The notes: generated by a model from the letters alone, not told the origin. A stretch of 64,000 nt of DNA from Mucilaginibacter sp. PAMC 26640 (GCA_001596135.1 CP014773.1:558001-622000); one strand, 5' to 3'; counted from the stretch's first letter, positions 17,040-25,957 are shown. Program-made: numbers and translations.

Positions 17040-17753
17040 ATGCTGAAGTATCTCTGCCTGCTCTTGTTTCCCTTTGCTATTACAGCCGCTCATGCGCAGG
17101 GAATTTTTAAAGGCAAGGTCATGGAAGATAAAACCCGCATTGGCCTGGCCAATATCTTCATCCAAAACCTTAACAATAAAAGTAACACTACATCTGATAA
17201 ATCAGGATCGTACAGTCTGCCGGCAAAAGTGGGTGATCTGGTTTTGTTCAAGGGCTTCTCATACCTGCCAGATACCGTACTGGTTACCAGCCTGAACAGT
17301 ACCGAGATCTTTCTGAACCCGCAGAAGTTTCCACTGCAGGAGGTTACCGTTACCGCAACGGAACTTAAAAAACCGCTGAAAAACATTTATGATCCTGAAT
17401 TTCACGGGCAAACCGTTGTGAAGCACCGCGACCGGGAAGGCAATATCGACGGTGGTATCACCATGCGCTTGCATTACTGGAAAAAAGGCGAACATGACCA
17501 GGCCAAACTGGAGAAGAAGCTAAAGGATTTCGACACCATGGACGAGATCCATGGCCTATTTGTGCCGGAGAACATCGGCAAGTATGTGCCCTTAAAGGGC
17601 GAAGAACTGGATAACTTTATCGGGCTGTTTACCCCCGGGGTAAAGGAATACACCCGTAAGGATTTTAACCTCCTCAATTACCTCAACAGCAGTTACAAAA
17701 AGTACCTGGCCCTCCCGCCCGATCAGCGGAAGATCCAGCCCTTTTTGCAATAG
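17040..17753 (+). CDS. Carboxypeptidase-like regulatory domain exported protein
   Basis: 237 residues with signal peptide (MLKYLCLLLFPFAITAAHAQ). A CarboxypepD_reg-like beta domain (about 21-105) has the pattern GIFKGKVMEDKTRIGLANIF...KSGSYSLPAKVGDLVLF...LQEVTV, as in the N-termini of TonB receptors. The C-terminal 130 residues (KHRDREGNIDGGITMRLHYW..., charged) have no recognised fold. Stand-alone versions are widespread in Bacteroidota, probably at the cell envelope; function unknown. It converges with the DUF4126 gene, leaving 2 bp between stops. Confidence 0.75.
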   Translation: MLKYLCLLLFPFAITAAHAQGIFKGKVMEDKTRIGLANIFIQNLNNKSNTTSDKSGSYSLPAKVGDLVLFKGFSYLPDTVLVTSLNSTEIFLNPQKFPLQEVTVTATELKKPLKNIYDPEFHGQTVVKHRDREGNIDGGITMRLHYWKKGEHDQAKLEKKLKDFDTMDEIHGLFVPENIGKYVPLKGEELDNFIGLFTPGVKEYTRKDFNLLNYLNSSYKKYLALPPDQRKIQPFLQ

Positions 17754-17755
17754 CG

Positions 17756-18232
17756 TTATGCTTTCAGTATAGAAATGCCCGTGCCTAAGGCCACCGCATC
17801 TTCTACCACACCTGCTACCTGGTCTTTAACAAAAGGCAGTTTATCGGCATACTTGCGCAGGTAAAAACTGGCAAATGTTACCGCAAACGCAGACGCGCCC
17901 CCCAGCAGCATACCTTCTATAACACTCTGGCGGTTGGCCTTATATATGGTTGCGCCCACCAGTGCCCCCGATGCTACCCTTGCCATCAGTTGCGCCGGTA
18001 TGATCCTGTCCGGGCCGCCCGGCACCTTATCGCCCGTAACTTCCGCGGCCGACATCAGCTTCGTAACGAATGCAGTTACCGGCATTTGGATAAACCTGAA
18101 CGCCGTTCTGGACAGCGCCGGGTTGGGATGATTGCTTAAATAATGACTGGCCACCATTGGCGCCATAGATGCGCGCATCCCGGCCACTGCCCCCAGCCCT
18201 ATCGTTTGTAATATGATGTTTCCCCTTTTCAT
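17756..18232 (-). CDS. DUF4126 family membrane protein
   Basis: 158 residues. Family-typical segments are IGLGAVAGMRASMAPMVASH at the N-terminus, the central EVTGDKVPGGPDRIIPAQLM, and ARVASGALVGATIY. Hydrophobic glycine-rich helices indicate integral membrane localisation. Biological role of DUF4126 is unknown. The gene is single, convergent with 17040-17753. Confidence 0.75.
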   Translation of the reverse strand: MKRGNIILQTIGLGAVAGMRASMAPMVASHYLSNHPNPALSRTAFRFIQMPVTAFVTKLMSAAEVTGDKVPGGPDRIIPAQLMARVASGALVGATIYKANRQSVIEGMLLGGASAFAVTFASFYLRKYADKLPFVKDQVAGVVEDAVALGTGISILKA

Positions 18233-18379
18233 AATGGTATCAGCTATTTTGTATGCCGATACAACATTGCAGACTCTTGATAGTTTGTTATTGCCGTTAA
18301 TCTGATGAACAATTCCGGAAAAGGGTATGAATTCCCCTCAAAAACTAAGGCAGGGAAACCGTATTTACAATCAGGTTGT

Positions 18380-18387
18380 TACCTTTG
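18380..18387 (+). promoter_or_regulatory. -7 box (TACCTTTG) for the PAS kinase
   Basis: Exact TAnnTTTG match with expected transcription start near 18394. This favours the ATG at 18418 over the in-frame TTG at 18376, which would lie upstream of the transcript start. Confidence 0.55.
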
Positions 18388-18417
18388 GCACTATCTATAA
18401 GGCATAAACCCAATAAA

Positions 18418-20085
18418 ATGGCGATCAGCAGCACACCATCAGCAGAAACACTAAAGGCCTTTGAAACCGTGCCGAACATGTACCTCGTGCTGTCGCCCGA
18501 CTTGTACATCATAACGGCAAGTAACCTTTATCTCCAGGCGGTTTCCGCACGGAGGGAAGATATTACCGGCAAACATATCTTTGAAGCCTTTCCGGATAAC
18601 CCCGACCTGCCGGATGCCGACGGCGTTCAAAATATCAATGCATCTCTGCAGGAAGTGTTGCGCACCCGCAAACCACACTTCATGCCCATTCAGCGGTATG
18701 ATGTACCTGACATTGCTAACCCCGGTAAATTTATTGCCCGCTATTGGGACCCAAGCCACACGCCGGTATTGAACGAAGCCGGCCAGGTGGTTTATATCAT
18801 CCAGCTGGCCACCAACATAACTGATCAGATCCTCACCAAACAGGCACTGGCGCAATCCAGATCGCGCCTGACGGAAGCCTATGAAGAGGTGCAGGTGCTG
18901 AACGAAGAGCTTACCGCATCTAACGAGGAGTTAATGCGCACACAGGAAGGACTGAATGACCTGAACAATGAGCTTGAACAACGCATTGTTACCCGCACGG
19001 CCGCACTCTCCGAAAGCGAAAACCAGTTTAAACAGCTGGCCGACTCCATCATCCAGATGATTTGGGTTACCGATGCTGAAGGTTACCATGAGTACTATAA
19101 CAAACGCTGGTACGATTTTACGGGCACCACTTATGAGCAAACGCAGGGCGAGGGCTGGAACGAAATATTCCACCCGGATGACCGCGAACGGGCATGGAAA
19201 ATATGGAACCATAGCCTGCAAACCGGCGACCCCTACGAAATTGAATACCGTTTAAGAAAATACACCGGCGAATATGCCTGGGTACTGGGCCGGGCCGCCC
19301 CTTACTTTGATGTTAACGGCCGCATTGTTAAGTGGTTTGGTACCTGTACCGATATTGACGAACTTAAACAGCTGCAGCAGCAAAAAGATGATTTCATCAG
19401 CATTGCCAGCCACGAATTAAAAACACCCCTCACCAGCCTGTCTGCCTGTATACAGTTGCTGTACCGGGTTAAAGATAACCCGCAGGCGGGCACACATGCC
19501 AAACTGATAGAACAGGCCAGCAAAAGCTGCCAAAAAGTAAGCAGCCTGGTCAATGATCTGCTTAATGTAAGCAAGCTTACCAACGGGCAGTTGCATGTAA
19601 ACTATACCACTTTTAACATTGCCGCCCTGGCTACCGATTGCTGCCAGCATTTCCTGGACGATGGCAGGCACCAGGTGATCACAACCGGCGATGTGCACCT
19701 GCAGGTAACTGCCGATGAGGACCGCATTAAACAGGTGCTGGTCAATTTTATTAACAACGCCATCAAATACGCGCCGCAGTCGCCCAATATTGCTATCCAT
19801 ATTCAAAGCGTTGCGCAGGCTGTTAAAGTTTCTGTTACAGATGCCGGGCCGGGGATCCCCGCCGACAAGCAAAAGCATTTGTTTGATAAGTATTACCGGG
19901 CCGATAACAGCGGCATCCAATATTCGGGCCTTGGCCTGGGCCTCTATATCTGTTCGCAAATTATACAGAAACACGATGGCGAAATTGGGGTGGAGAGTGA
20001 GATGGGCAAAGGCAGTACCTTCTGGTTTACCATACCCCTCAGCCCCGGGGACGATGGACTACCACAAAACCAAAGCCCCCTTTAA
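18418..20085 (+). CDS. PAS-domain sensor histidine kinase (soluble)
   Basis: 555 residues, no TM helix. The N-terminal PAS domain (about 10-135; YLVLSPDLYIITASNLYLQA) is followed by a coiled coil (EAYEEVQVLNEELTASNEEL), then a second PAS domain with PAC (about 205-330; MIWVTDAEGYHEYYNKRWYD). HisKA follows with H-box SHELKTPLTSLSA, then HATPase_c with N-box NFINNAIKYAP, G1 DAGPGIPADK and G2 GLGLGLYI. A cytoplasmic two-component kinase; no response regulator is adjacent, so its partner is elsewhere. The 3' end overlaps the convergent AraC gene by 4 bp. Confidence 0.9.
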   Translation: MAISSTPSAETLKAFETVPNMYLVLSPDLYIITASNLYLQAVSARREDITGKHIFEAFPDNPDLPDADGVQNINASLQEVLRTRKPHFMPIQRYDVPDIANPGKFIARYWDPSHTPVLNEAGQVVYIIQLATNITDQILTKQALAQSRSRLTEAYEEVQVLNEELTASNEELMRTQEGLNDLNNELEQRIVTRTAALSESENQFKQLADSIIQMIWVTDAEGYHEYYNKRWYDFTGTTYEQTQGEGWNEIFHPDDRERAWKIWNHSLQTGDPYEIEYRLRKYTGEYAWVLGRAAPYFDVNGRIVKWFGTCTDIDELKQLQQQKDDFISIASHELKTPLTSLSACIQLLYRVKDNPQAGTHAKLIEQASKSCQKVSSLVNDLLNVSKLTNGQLHVNYTTFNIAALATDCCQHFLDDGRHQVITTGDVHLQVTADEDRIKQVLVNFINNAIKYAPQSPNIAIHIQSVAQAVKVSVTDAGPGIPADKQKHLFDKYYRADNSGIQYSGLGLGLYICSQIIQKHDGEIGVESEMGKGSTFWFTIPLSPGDDGLPQNQSPL

Positions 20086-20999
20086 TTAAATGAGGCCCTG
20101 AACTCCAGCGGCGACTGGCTGGTTTTTGTTTTGAACAGCTTGCTGAAGGATTGCGGATGCTCAAATCCTAGTCCGTACGCTATTTCACTTACCGAAAGCC
20201 CGGTGGTGCTCAGCCGTTCCTTTGCTTTTTCTATCAGCGCCTCGTGGATGTGCTGCTGGGTGCTTTGCCCGGTAAGCGTTTTAAGCAAACTACTGAGGTA
20301 GCCCGGTGAAACGTTTAGCGCATCGGCTATGTATTGCACCGTGGGCAGGCCCTGCCCCGCTAACTGATCGCTGTTGATATATTCGGCCAGGATCTCTTCC
20401 AGCCGGTTGAGGATGCTGTGGCTGGTTATTTTACGGGTGATGAATTGCCGGTGATAAAACCGGTCGCAGTAGTTGAGTACCAGTTCCAGCTGGGCAATAA
20501 TAATATCCTGGCTAAACTGATCGATGTTGGCCTGGTATTCCTGCCGGATGTTGTGCATAATACCCGTAATGATCGTTTCCTCCTTGTCCGACAGGAAAAG
20601 CGCCTCGTTCACCGCATAATCAAAATAGGCGTACTGCTTTATGTTTTTGGCCAGCGGCGTGTTCCATAAAAAGTCGGGATGGAAAAGCAGCATCCATCCC
20701 GACTGTTTTAATTTACTTACCTTTTCCACTTCCAGCTTAAGCACCTGCCCCGGTGCCATAAAAAACATGGTCCCCTCGTCAAAGTCATAGGGCTGCTGGC
20801 CGTACTTCATCTTTACGTTAAAGTTCCGCTTCAGCGCAATAGAATAAAAATCCTTCACCACGCTGATCTCACCCGGTGGCATTTCCTCCACATCATCTAA
20901 GCTGATCACGCTGATCAGCGGATGCTCGGGCTTGGGCAGGCCCCTGAATTTGTGGAACTCGCTGATTGTTTTACACCTGATGGGTTGCGTAACGGCCAT
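20082..20999 (-). CDS. AraC-family transcriptional regulator
   Basis: 305 residues. The N-terminal cupin-like sensing region (about 30-150; FFMAPGQVLKLEVEKVSKLK) is followed by the C-terminal double helix-turn-helix (about 215-300): IADALNVSPGYLSSLLKTLT is the first HTH and EIAYGLGFEHPQSFSKLFKT the second, with the AraC hallmark SPLEFR ending. It lies 8 bp downstream of the NAD(P)-binding gene on the same strand and is probably co-transcribed, which suggests it controls that enzyme and itself. Confidence 0.9.
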   Translation of the reverse strand: MAVTQPIRCKTISEFHKFRGLPKPEHPLISVISLDDVEEMPPGEISVVKDFYSIALKRNFNVKMKYGQQPYDFDEGTMFFMAPGQVLKLEVEKVSKLKQSGWMLLFHPDFLWNTPLAKNIKQYAYFDYAVNEALFLSDKEETIITGIMHNIRQEYQANIDQFSQDIIIAQLELVLNYCDRFYHRQFITRKITSHSILNRLEEILAEYINSDQLAGQGLPTVQYIADALNVSPGYLSSLLKTLTGQSTQQHIHEALIEKAKERLSTTGLSVSEIAYGLGFEHPQSFSKLFKTKTSQSPLEFRASFN

Positions 21000-21007
21000 A
21001 GCACAAA

Positions 21008-21901
21008 TTAGTTATTATTTATCGCGGCAGCAAATTCCCCGGCATAAACCGCCATTTTAGTTTTGCCCAATACCGGCCGGTGTGCAAAGTAATCTTCAGA
21101 TAACAGGCCCGTGTGCAGCCCGGCAAACATCTCTGTAAGGCCGGCCGCTATCCGCGGGTTCATACCCACCTTTACCAGGCCAGCCAGGTTTTCCTCATCG
21201 CTGATCAGCACCCACTCCAGCGGCTTTCCCAGGGCAGTGCTCAAAATAGCCGCCGTTTGCGGGCCGCTCAGCTCCTCGCTGCAAACATAACGGATCTTTC
21301 TGCCGGTAAAAGGCTGCCCAATCTCCTCCGCAATGGCCGTAGCGATATCCACAGGCGATACCCAGGGAATAACATCCCCCACCCCGTAATTGGCCGCAAT
21401 GCGCCCCTGGTTTTTAATGCTGTAGGTATGCGCAAACAGGTTATAAAAGAAGGACGTTGGCCGCATGTGTACAATAGCCACTTCCGCAGGCAGCGCATTT
21501 AAAATGCCCTCCACATCATGCGCGCCAATCAATATGCCCGACCCTTTTTCCAGATGAGCGCCAATGGTGCTTAGGTTCACCACCTGCTTTACACCCGATG
21601 CCCCGATAGCCGCAGCATAGTTGTTCCCCAGGCGATGGTAATAGGCGGTGAGGTCCAGTTCCTGGTCAAAGTAGTTGGCGGGCGGCACCATGGTATACAC
21701 CGCATCCGCACCGGTAAAGGTTTGGGTTAAAAAGTCGCGGTCCTCCAATGAGCCAATGGCTGCTTTGGCACCCAATGCCTCAATCTCCGCCTGTTTACCG
21801 GCTTTGCTGCTGATCACCGTAACCTCGTGCCCTTGCTCAACCAATTCCTGCGTTAGCGGCCTGCTGATGTGCCCCAACGATCCTGACAATATAATCTTCA
21901 T
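21008..21901 (-). CDS. NmrA/SDR-type NAD(P)-binding oxidoreductase
   Basis: 297 residues. The atypical SDR (NmrA-like) Rossmann start is MKIILSGSLGHISRPLTQEL with a GxxGxx-type turn, followed by TVISSKAGKQAEIEALGAKA (NADP-type beta2) and AVYTMVPPANYF. No classical YxxxK pair is obvious, as in quinone oxidoreductase 2 or NmrA redox-sensor proteins. Likely an NADPH-dependent reductase of a small substrate. Pairs with the AraC gene downstream. Confidence 0.8.
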   Translation of the reverse strand: MKIILSGSLGHISRPLTQELVEQGHEVTVISSKAGKQAEIEALGAKAAIGSLEDRDFLTQTFTGADAVYTMVPPANYFDQELDLTAYYHRLGNNYAAAIGASGVKQVVNLSTIGAHLEKGSGILIGAHDVEGILNALPAEVAIVHMRPTSFFYNLFAHTYSIKNQGRIAANYGVGDVIPWVSPVDIATAIAEEIGQPFTGRKIRYVCSEELSGPQTAAILSTALGKPLEWVLISDEENLAGLVKVGMNPRIAAGLTEMFAGLHTGLLSEDYFAHRPVLGKTKMAVYAGEFAAAINNN

Positions 21902-21979
21902 AACGTTTTGTTTTTGTTGCTACAAAGATGCAGGGAAGCGGGCCGCCGCATGTAGCCGAATCTACTGAGCTTGTAGCCG

Positions 21980-22275
21980 GATATGGGGAGTGAGGAGCGG
22001 GGAGTGAGGAGTGAGGTGTGGGGGGTGGGTTTGGGAGTGAGGTGTGGGGGGTGAGGTGTGGGGAGTGAGGATTGGGGAGCGGGGTGTGAGGATTGGGGAG
22101 CGCGGAGTGGGGTGGGAGGAGTGAGGAGCGCGACTGTCCGCTCCCCGCTCCCCGCTCTCCGCTTCCCCGCTCTCCGCTTCCCCGCTCCCCGCTCCCCCGC
22201 TCCCCGCTCTCCCTCTCCCCGCTTCCCCGCTCCCCGCTCTCCGCTTCCCCGCTCCTCATTCCCCGCTCCCCCGTA
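21980..22275. repeat. Low-complexity arms: G-rich then C-rich (inverted)
   Basis: From about 21980 to 22120 the + strand is a degenerate array of GGGGAGTGAGGAG-like units. From 22138 to 22270 it is an array of 7-8 bp CCCCGCTC/T units (for example CCCCGCTCTCCGCTT twice in a row). The two arms are opposite in strand and could fold back on each other or form G-quadruplexes on either strand. Long frames reading SGERGSGE-type repeats across it are not genes. It fills the 543-bp gap between 21901 and 22445 together with the hairpins at 22334-22377. Confidence 0.7.
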
Positions 22276-22333
22276 GTAATCAGAAAAGCAAAGCCAGTGC
22301 TTCGATGGCCCTGATAGTCCCGCTGTACACCTG

Positions 22334-22377
22334 TCCTGATGAACATCAGGATGCAAGCCGCTGATAGAAGCGGCTTG
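22334..22377. other. Two adjacent perfect hairpins
   Basis: TCCTGATG/CATCAGGA with a 2-nt loop (22334-22351) and CAAGCCGCT/AGCGGCTTG with a 6-nt loop (22354-22377). They lie downstream of the minus-strand DsrE-like gene but lack a T-run on that strand, so a classical intrinsic terminator is doubtful. They could protect the mRNA 3' end. Confidence 0.5.
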
Positions 22378-22444
22378 CCGGGAAAGCGGTTTTAGGTGGG
22401 TTGCGCTTGTGGATTTAACCTGAGAAACGAATGCTTACCATGTA

Positions 22445-22900
22445 CTACGGATGCACCGAAGCCCAGCCTTCCGCCTGCCGGATGATGATCTCGCCGTTAC
22501 CGCTGGGCACATAGGAGATAAAAGGGAACAGGTCGTTTTTATCGATCTTGCGCTCGCGCACCGTATTGCTGCATTCTGCCAGGATCACCCCTCTGGCCTG
22601 CAGCTTCTTCAAGGTTTCTTCATACGCGCCCGATTTCATGTAAACCGCAACCCCATCGCCAAATACCACCAGTTCTATGGTTACTTTCCCCTTCAGCCGC
22701 GGGTCATCCAGCACGTTGCCAATATTGCGCAGCGTCCCCGTGATCTTTTTATCATCGGCAGAATTAAGAATATAAACGGCCTTGTAGCTTTTAAGCGTAG
22801 CCTCGGCACCGGTAAAGGCAGCCGGATCGGTTTGTGCCTTTGCGGGTTTAGCCAAAGCCAGGCATGCAAACGCGGTTAACATCATCAGGTACTTTTTCAT
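22445..22900 (-). CDS. Exported DsrE-like protein
   Basis: 151 residues with signal peptide (MKKYLMMLTAFACLALAKPAKAQ) and one DsrE/DsrF-like domain: KAVYILNSADDKKITGTLRNIGNVL, TIELVVFGDGVAVYM, and ARGVILAECSNTV, in which the single Cys is at the position of the family's sulfur-carrying cysteine. It lies 9 bp downstream of the TsdA-like cytochrome on the same strand. A periplasmic sulfur carrier or transferase function is inferred from the pairing. Confidence 0.8.
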   Translation of the reverse strand: MKKYLMMLTAFACLALAKPAKAQTDPAAFTGAEATLKSYKAVYILNSADDKKITGTLRNIGNVLDDPRLKGKVTIELVVFGDGVAVYMKSGAYEETLKKLQARGVILAECSNTVRERKIDKNDLFPFISYVPSGNGEIIIRQAEGWASVHP

Positions 22901-22909
22901 TTTTGCTAT

Positions 22910-23959
22910 TTAAATTTTTAGGATAGATGAATTTTTATGTGCGGCCACTATCGGCTTAAAGGGCCCGTACTTGTGCTGCTGCTCACTGTAGGGATCAGCA
23001 TACGGACCAAACGGAAAGTCGATAGGTTTGGTATCCAGGTTTTGCCAATCGGCCTGCTGGTTGCGGTGCGGCCGGGGCTGCGAATTCACAAATGCCGCCA
23101 CGTTCCAGCTTTCGGCATCCGTTAGCTGCGGGTTTTTGTAAGTAGCACCGTAAGGCATATTGTTTTTTACAAAGCCGGCAAAATTACCCAAGCGGTACAT
23201 CCCCGCACCATCGGTATAGCTGCCCTTGCCCCATAAAGGCGGATAGGTATAGCTGCGCTGATCGGCGGCTAACAGTCCCTCCCCGTTTTGGCCATGGCAG
23301 CTTTGGCATTTGGCCACATACACCACTTTCCCTTTAGCGGCACTAGCGGCCACATCCATAAAAGGCAGCCGCGCTACCGACCGGCCATATAAAGCCCGCC
23401 CCTTAGCTACCCCTGTACCAACCCATTTCATATAGGCCAAAATGGCCTGCACCTCCCTGCCGGAGGTATCGGGCACCTTCCCCGCCAAACTCCTTTCAAA
23501 GCACTCGGCTATGCGCAGTGCCGGCGTGGTTGCCCTGCCCGACCGGTTGCTTCGCTTTGGATAACCGGCCACAAACTCCGCATAATTATTGCCGAACAGC
23601 CTGGTCCCGGCATCCAGGTGGCAATTTTGGCAATTCATGCCGTTGCTGATCTGCGCCACGCTGCCCTTTGGCCCCAGGTATTGGGCGGTATGGGCAATCA
23701 GCTCCCTGCCATAGCGGGTCATGTCGCCATATTTACCTGCCGGGATGCGCTGAACATCCGGAGCCTGCCAGTTTTGAGCAAATTTATCCGGAACTGCACC
23801 GGCAGCCTCTTTTCGCTGATCACCACCGGCCTCGCCACCTGTATTACAGGCAAAGCAGACCAGGCTAACCAATAACATCGCCAGGCCTGCCGAAAACAGC
23901 AAAGCTCTACTGGCTAGCTTTTTGGCTTCGCCCTTGTTTGATGATGTATTTGATGGCAT
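22910..23959 (-). CDS. Dihaem c-type cytochrome, TsdA (thiosulfate dehydrogenase)-like lipoprotein
   Basis: About 349 residues from ATG 23959 (a TTG at 23986 is less likely). N-terminal TM/lipobox segment LVCFAC (Cys about 38) anchors it to the membrane. Two haem-binding motifs, CQNCH (about 110-114) and CQSCH (about 218-222), sit in TsdA-like contexts: SNGMNCQNCHLDAGTR, and further on YTYPPLWGKGSYTDGAGMYR and FVKNNMPYGATYKNPQLTD. The segment ALRIAECFERSLAG carries a Cys that may supply the axial thiolate ligand of haem 1 found in TsdA. Probable reaction: thiosulfate to tetrathionate or the reverse. The following DsrE-like gene strengthens a sulfur role. Confidence 0.82.
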   Translation of the reverse strand: MPSNTSSNKGEAKKLASRALLFSAGLAMLLVSLVCFACNTGGEAGGDQRKEAAGAVPDKFAQNWQAPDVQRIPAGKYGDMTRYGRELIAHTAQYLGPKGSVAQISNGMNCQNCHLDAGTRLFGNNYAEFVAGYPKRSNRSGRATTPALRIAECFERSLAGKVPDTSGREVQAILAYMKWVGTGVAKGRALYGRSVARLPFMDVAASAAKGKVVYVAKCQSCHGQNGEGLLAADQRSYTYPPLWGKGSYTDGAGMYRLGNFAGFVKNNMPYGATYKNPQLTDAESWNVAAFVNSQPRPHRNQQADWQNLDTKPIDFPFGPYADPYSEQQHKYGPFKPIVAAHKNSSILKI

Positions 23960-24046
23960 TTTTGAACGATCGATTTTTTGGGGCAAACTATTTATTTGCG
24001 GATGGCCCGGAATTGCTTAGCCCGGAACTACCCGGCTGTTAAACAA

Positions 24047-24250
24047 AAATAGCGATGAGTTTGGTAGGGGCACTATGTGAGGGTGAAAATATTTGTTGGG
24101 GAGGATGGTTGGGTTATTATCCCACCATATTCTTGCGAGCGATAGCGCGGTTTGCCCGGGGGTGAAGGATCAGATAAGCTGGAATCAGTTAGGCGAATTT
24201 CGCGAGCGTGGAGGCTGAATAGCAAACCCGACCAAGTGTGAATACCTGGC
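24047..24250 (+). repeat. Left copy of a 200-bp direct repeat (composite hairpin unit A0-B0)
   Basis: About 200 bp imperfectly matching 25958-26160 in the same orientation. Both begin with AGCGATG (24051 and 25962), share TTTGTTGGGGA, then module A (CTTGCGAGCGATAGCGCGG at 24132) and module B (GCGAGCGTGGAGGCT, then GACCAAGTGT at 24230). The A-to-B distance is 102 nt here and 101-102 nt in the two other full units at 26031 and 26335. Hairpin B is degenerate here. The remaining part of the gap 23960-24312 holds nothing else. Confidence 0.75.
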
Positions 24251-24312
24251 CGGGCTGATTGCATTAGCATTTCATAATAAACTCTTTATGTATCTGTCAA
24301 TTCGAGTGGCAC

Positions 24313-25236
24313 CTACTGCCATTTAATATTTTGCTCTGCCCATTGTTTGGCAGACATGGTCGCTATTCCTTTTTGGACATTGAATGTTTGATCCAAACGC
24401 CAGGATACACCCGCACCATTTCCGAAAATATGCTGGTACTTTTTTACAAAATTTTCCGGATCATTTTTTAAGCCATCGTTCAATTCGCTGATGGTTATCA
24501 CCTCGCGTTTAAATTTTTCGCCGGCCAATGTTTCTGCCAGATCAGCTAATTGTCCATAGGTTATCGTGTCACCACCGATATAAACAATACGGTCTGCTAT
24601 CTGCGGTTCATCGAAAAATATCTCTGCGGTAAGTTTTCCTATATCTTCAGGCGTTGTTACCGTAACAGCTGTATCCCAGCTGCCTAAAGCGGTAATCGTC
24701 TTGGTGTCTAAATTAACAACACCGAAAAAAGGTTCAAATAAGTAACTCGTAAATAAACCGGTAGAAACAATAACCCACCGGGTAGCTTTTTGCGATCGAA
24801 GAAGTTCCCGTACATCCAGTTGCTCATCAAAAAGATCCTGGGCACTACCCCGGCCAATTATCTCAAAATCAACCCCGAATTGCCATGGGAAATATCGTTT
24901 CACCCCAGCCTCAAGTACGGCTCTTGTTAGTTTGAGCTGAAATCCGCCGGCACCACTGCCATAACCGGTACAAGAAACAACTGCATCGAATTCTTTAAAA
25001 ATCCGAACAAGTTCAGCAGACGGAGCCGTCAGATCTCCTGCCAGCAATGTTACCTTTAATTCCTTAAGCTCGTCAATATTGCGCTTTTTTTCAATCTCTG
25101 TCGAACTGATGGTAGACTGGCGAAGCAGTACGGTGATTTTTGTATGGGGTAAGTGTTTTGACCTTTTAACTAAGCTGCGGATCACCGGCATGCCCAATTC
25201 GCCTGCGCCTAACACTAAAATTGATGTATTTTCCAT
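24313..25236 (-). CDS. NmrA-like / isoflavone-reductase-like NAD(P)-binding protein
   Basis: 307 residues. Rossmann start is SILVLGAGELGMPVIRSLVK (GxGxxG). It continues with KITVLLRQSTIS and DAVVSCTGYGSGAGGFQLKL, and has the pattern VKRYFPWQFGVDFE, typical of the NmrA-like/isoflavone reductase family (PCBER-type). Predicted NADPH-dependent reductase of an aromatic or quinone substrate. Divergent from the HxlR regulator at 25534, a very common pairing where HxlR controls the enzyme in response to electrophiles. The pair is flanked by direct repeats (24047-24250, 25958-26160). Confidence 0.85.
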   Translation of the reverse strand: MENTSILVLGAGELGMPVIRSLVKRSKHLPHTKITVLLRQSTISSTEIEKKRNIDELKELKVTLLAGDLTAPSAELVRIFKEFDAVVSCTGYGSGAGGFQLKLTRAVLEAGVKRYFPWQFGVDFEIIGRGSAQDLFDEQLDVRELLRSQKATRWVIVSTGLFTSYLFEPFFGVVNLDTKTITALGSWDTAVTVTTPEDIGKLTAEIFFDEPQIADRIVYIGGDTITYGQLADLAETLAGEKFKREVITISELNDGLKNDPENFVKKYQHIFGNGAGVSWRLDQTFNVQKGIATMSAKQWAEQNIKWQ

Positions 25237-25289
25237 TTTAATATGTTATTATTCCATCATCAGGATAGATTCCAAATGACTTGCATTCG

Positions 25290-25297
25290 CAAAGGTA
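25290..25297 (-). promoter_or_regulatory. -7 box (TACCTTTG, minus strand) for the NmrA-like gene
   Basis: CAAAGGTA on the + strand reads TACCTTTG on the minus strand. The predicted start, near 25283, gives a leader of about 47 nt. The intergenic region 25237-25533 between the divergent genes probably also holds the HxlR operator, and on the + side a weaker CACCTTTG lies near 25487. Confidence 0.55.
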
Positions 25298-25533
25298 AAG
25301 CATAAAAAAAGCATTGACAATGAGGCACCTACAAGTGGGTTAGTTACCTGCAGGTTAGTTTTCTTGTACTAAGGCGATTAATTTTTAAATAATCTAAGGT
25401 GAGCAGATTTGCCGATTCCTGAAACACATCCCATGGATAAAAATTATCCACAATTTCAAACCCGCTAATCCTTGAGAAATTTGATCACCTTTGAAAAATA
25501 ATACTTTTTTTAAATTAAAAAGCTGGATTTTAT

Positions 25534-25926
25534 ATGATCGATGAGGAACTTAACAAGGCCTGGGATGACATTTGCAAGGTTTTAAACAAAGATCAGGACG
25601 AGCTTAAAAGAGATATTTTGAATCATGTTGGTAATAAGTGGTCCCTATTTATCATACATGCTTTAGGAGTGGATGGACGAATGCGTTTTTCCACCTTACA
25701 ACAGCATATCAAAGGCATAAGTCAAAAAATGCTGACCAAATGTCTCCGCGAACTGGAACGGGACGGATTGATCAGCCGGAGTATCTATCCAGAAGTACCT
25801 CCAAGAGTAGAATATGAATTAACACCTTTGGGTAAAGGTTTGCTGGTACAGGTAACCCCGCTTTGGTTTTGGATCGCCAGTAACGTCGATGCTTTCAAAG
25901 AAGCACGAAGCCACTATATGAAATAG
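25534..25926 (+). CDS. HxlR-family winged-helix regulator
   Basis: 130 residues, one HxlR winged helix (about 25-120): NHVGNKWSLFIIHALGVDGRM, STLQQHIKGISQKMLTKCLR (recognition helix region), and RSIYPEVPPRVEYELTPLGK (wing) match the family closely. The usual sensing Cys near residue 10 corresponds to Cys13 (DDICKVLNKDQDELKR). Likely represses the divergent oxidoreductase gene. Single domain, normal length. Confidence 0.9.
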   Translation: MIDEELNKAWDDICKVLNKDQDELKRDILNHVGNKWSLFIIHALGVDGRMRFSTLQQHIKGISQKMLTKCLRELERDGLISRSIYPEVPPRVEYELTPLGKGLLVQVTPLWFWIASNVDAFKEARSHYMK

Positions 25927-25957
25927 GATTTTCATTTTGTAGTTACAGCCAAATTAA

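Noticed and set aside
18376..18417. TTG start 42 bp upstream of the PAS kinase ATG
   Set aside because: The -7 box at 18380-18387 would place the transcript start downstream of this codon.
21837..22346. Long open frames with Ser-Gly-Glu-Arg repeats
   Set aside because: They run through a low-complexity DNA tract on both strands, lack homology and overlap the start of the NmrA-like gene, so composition explains them.
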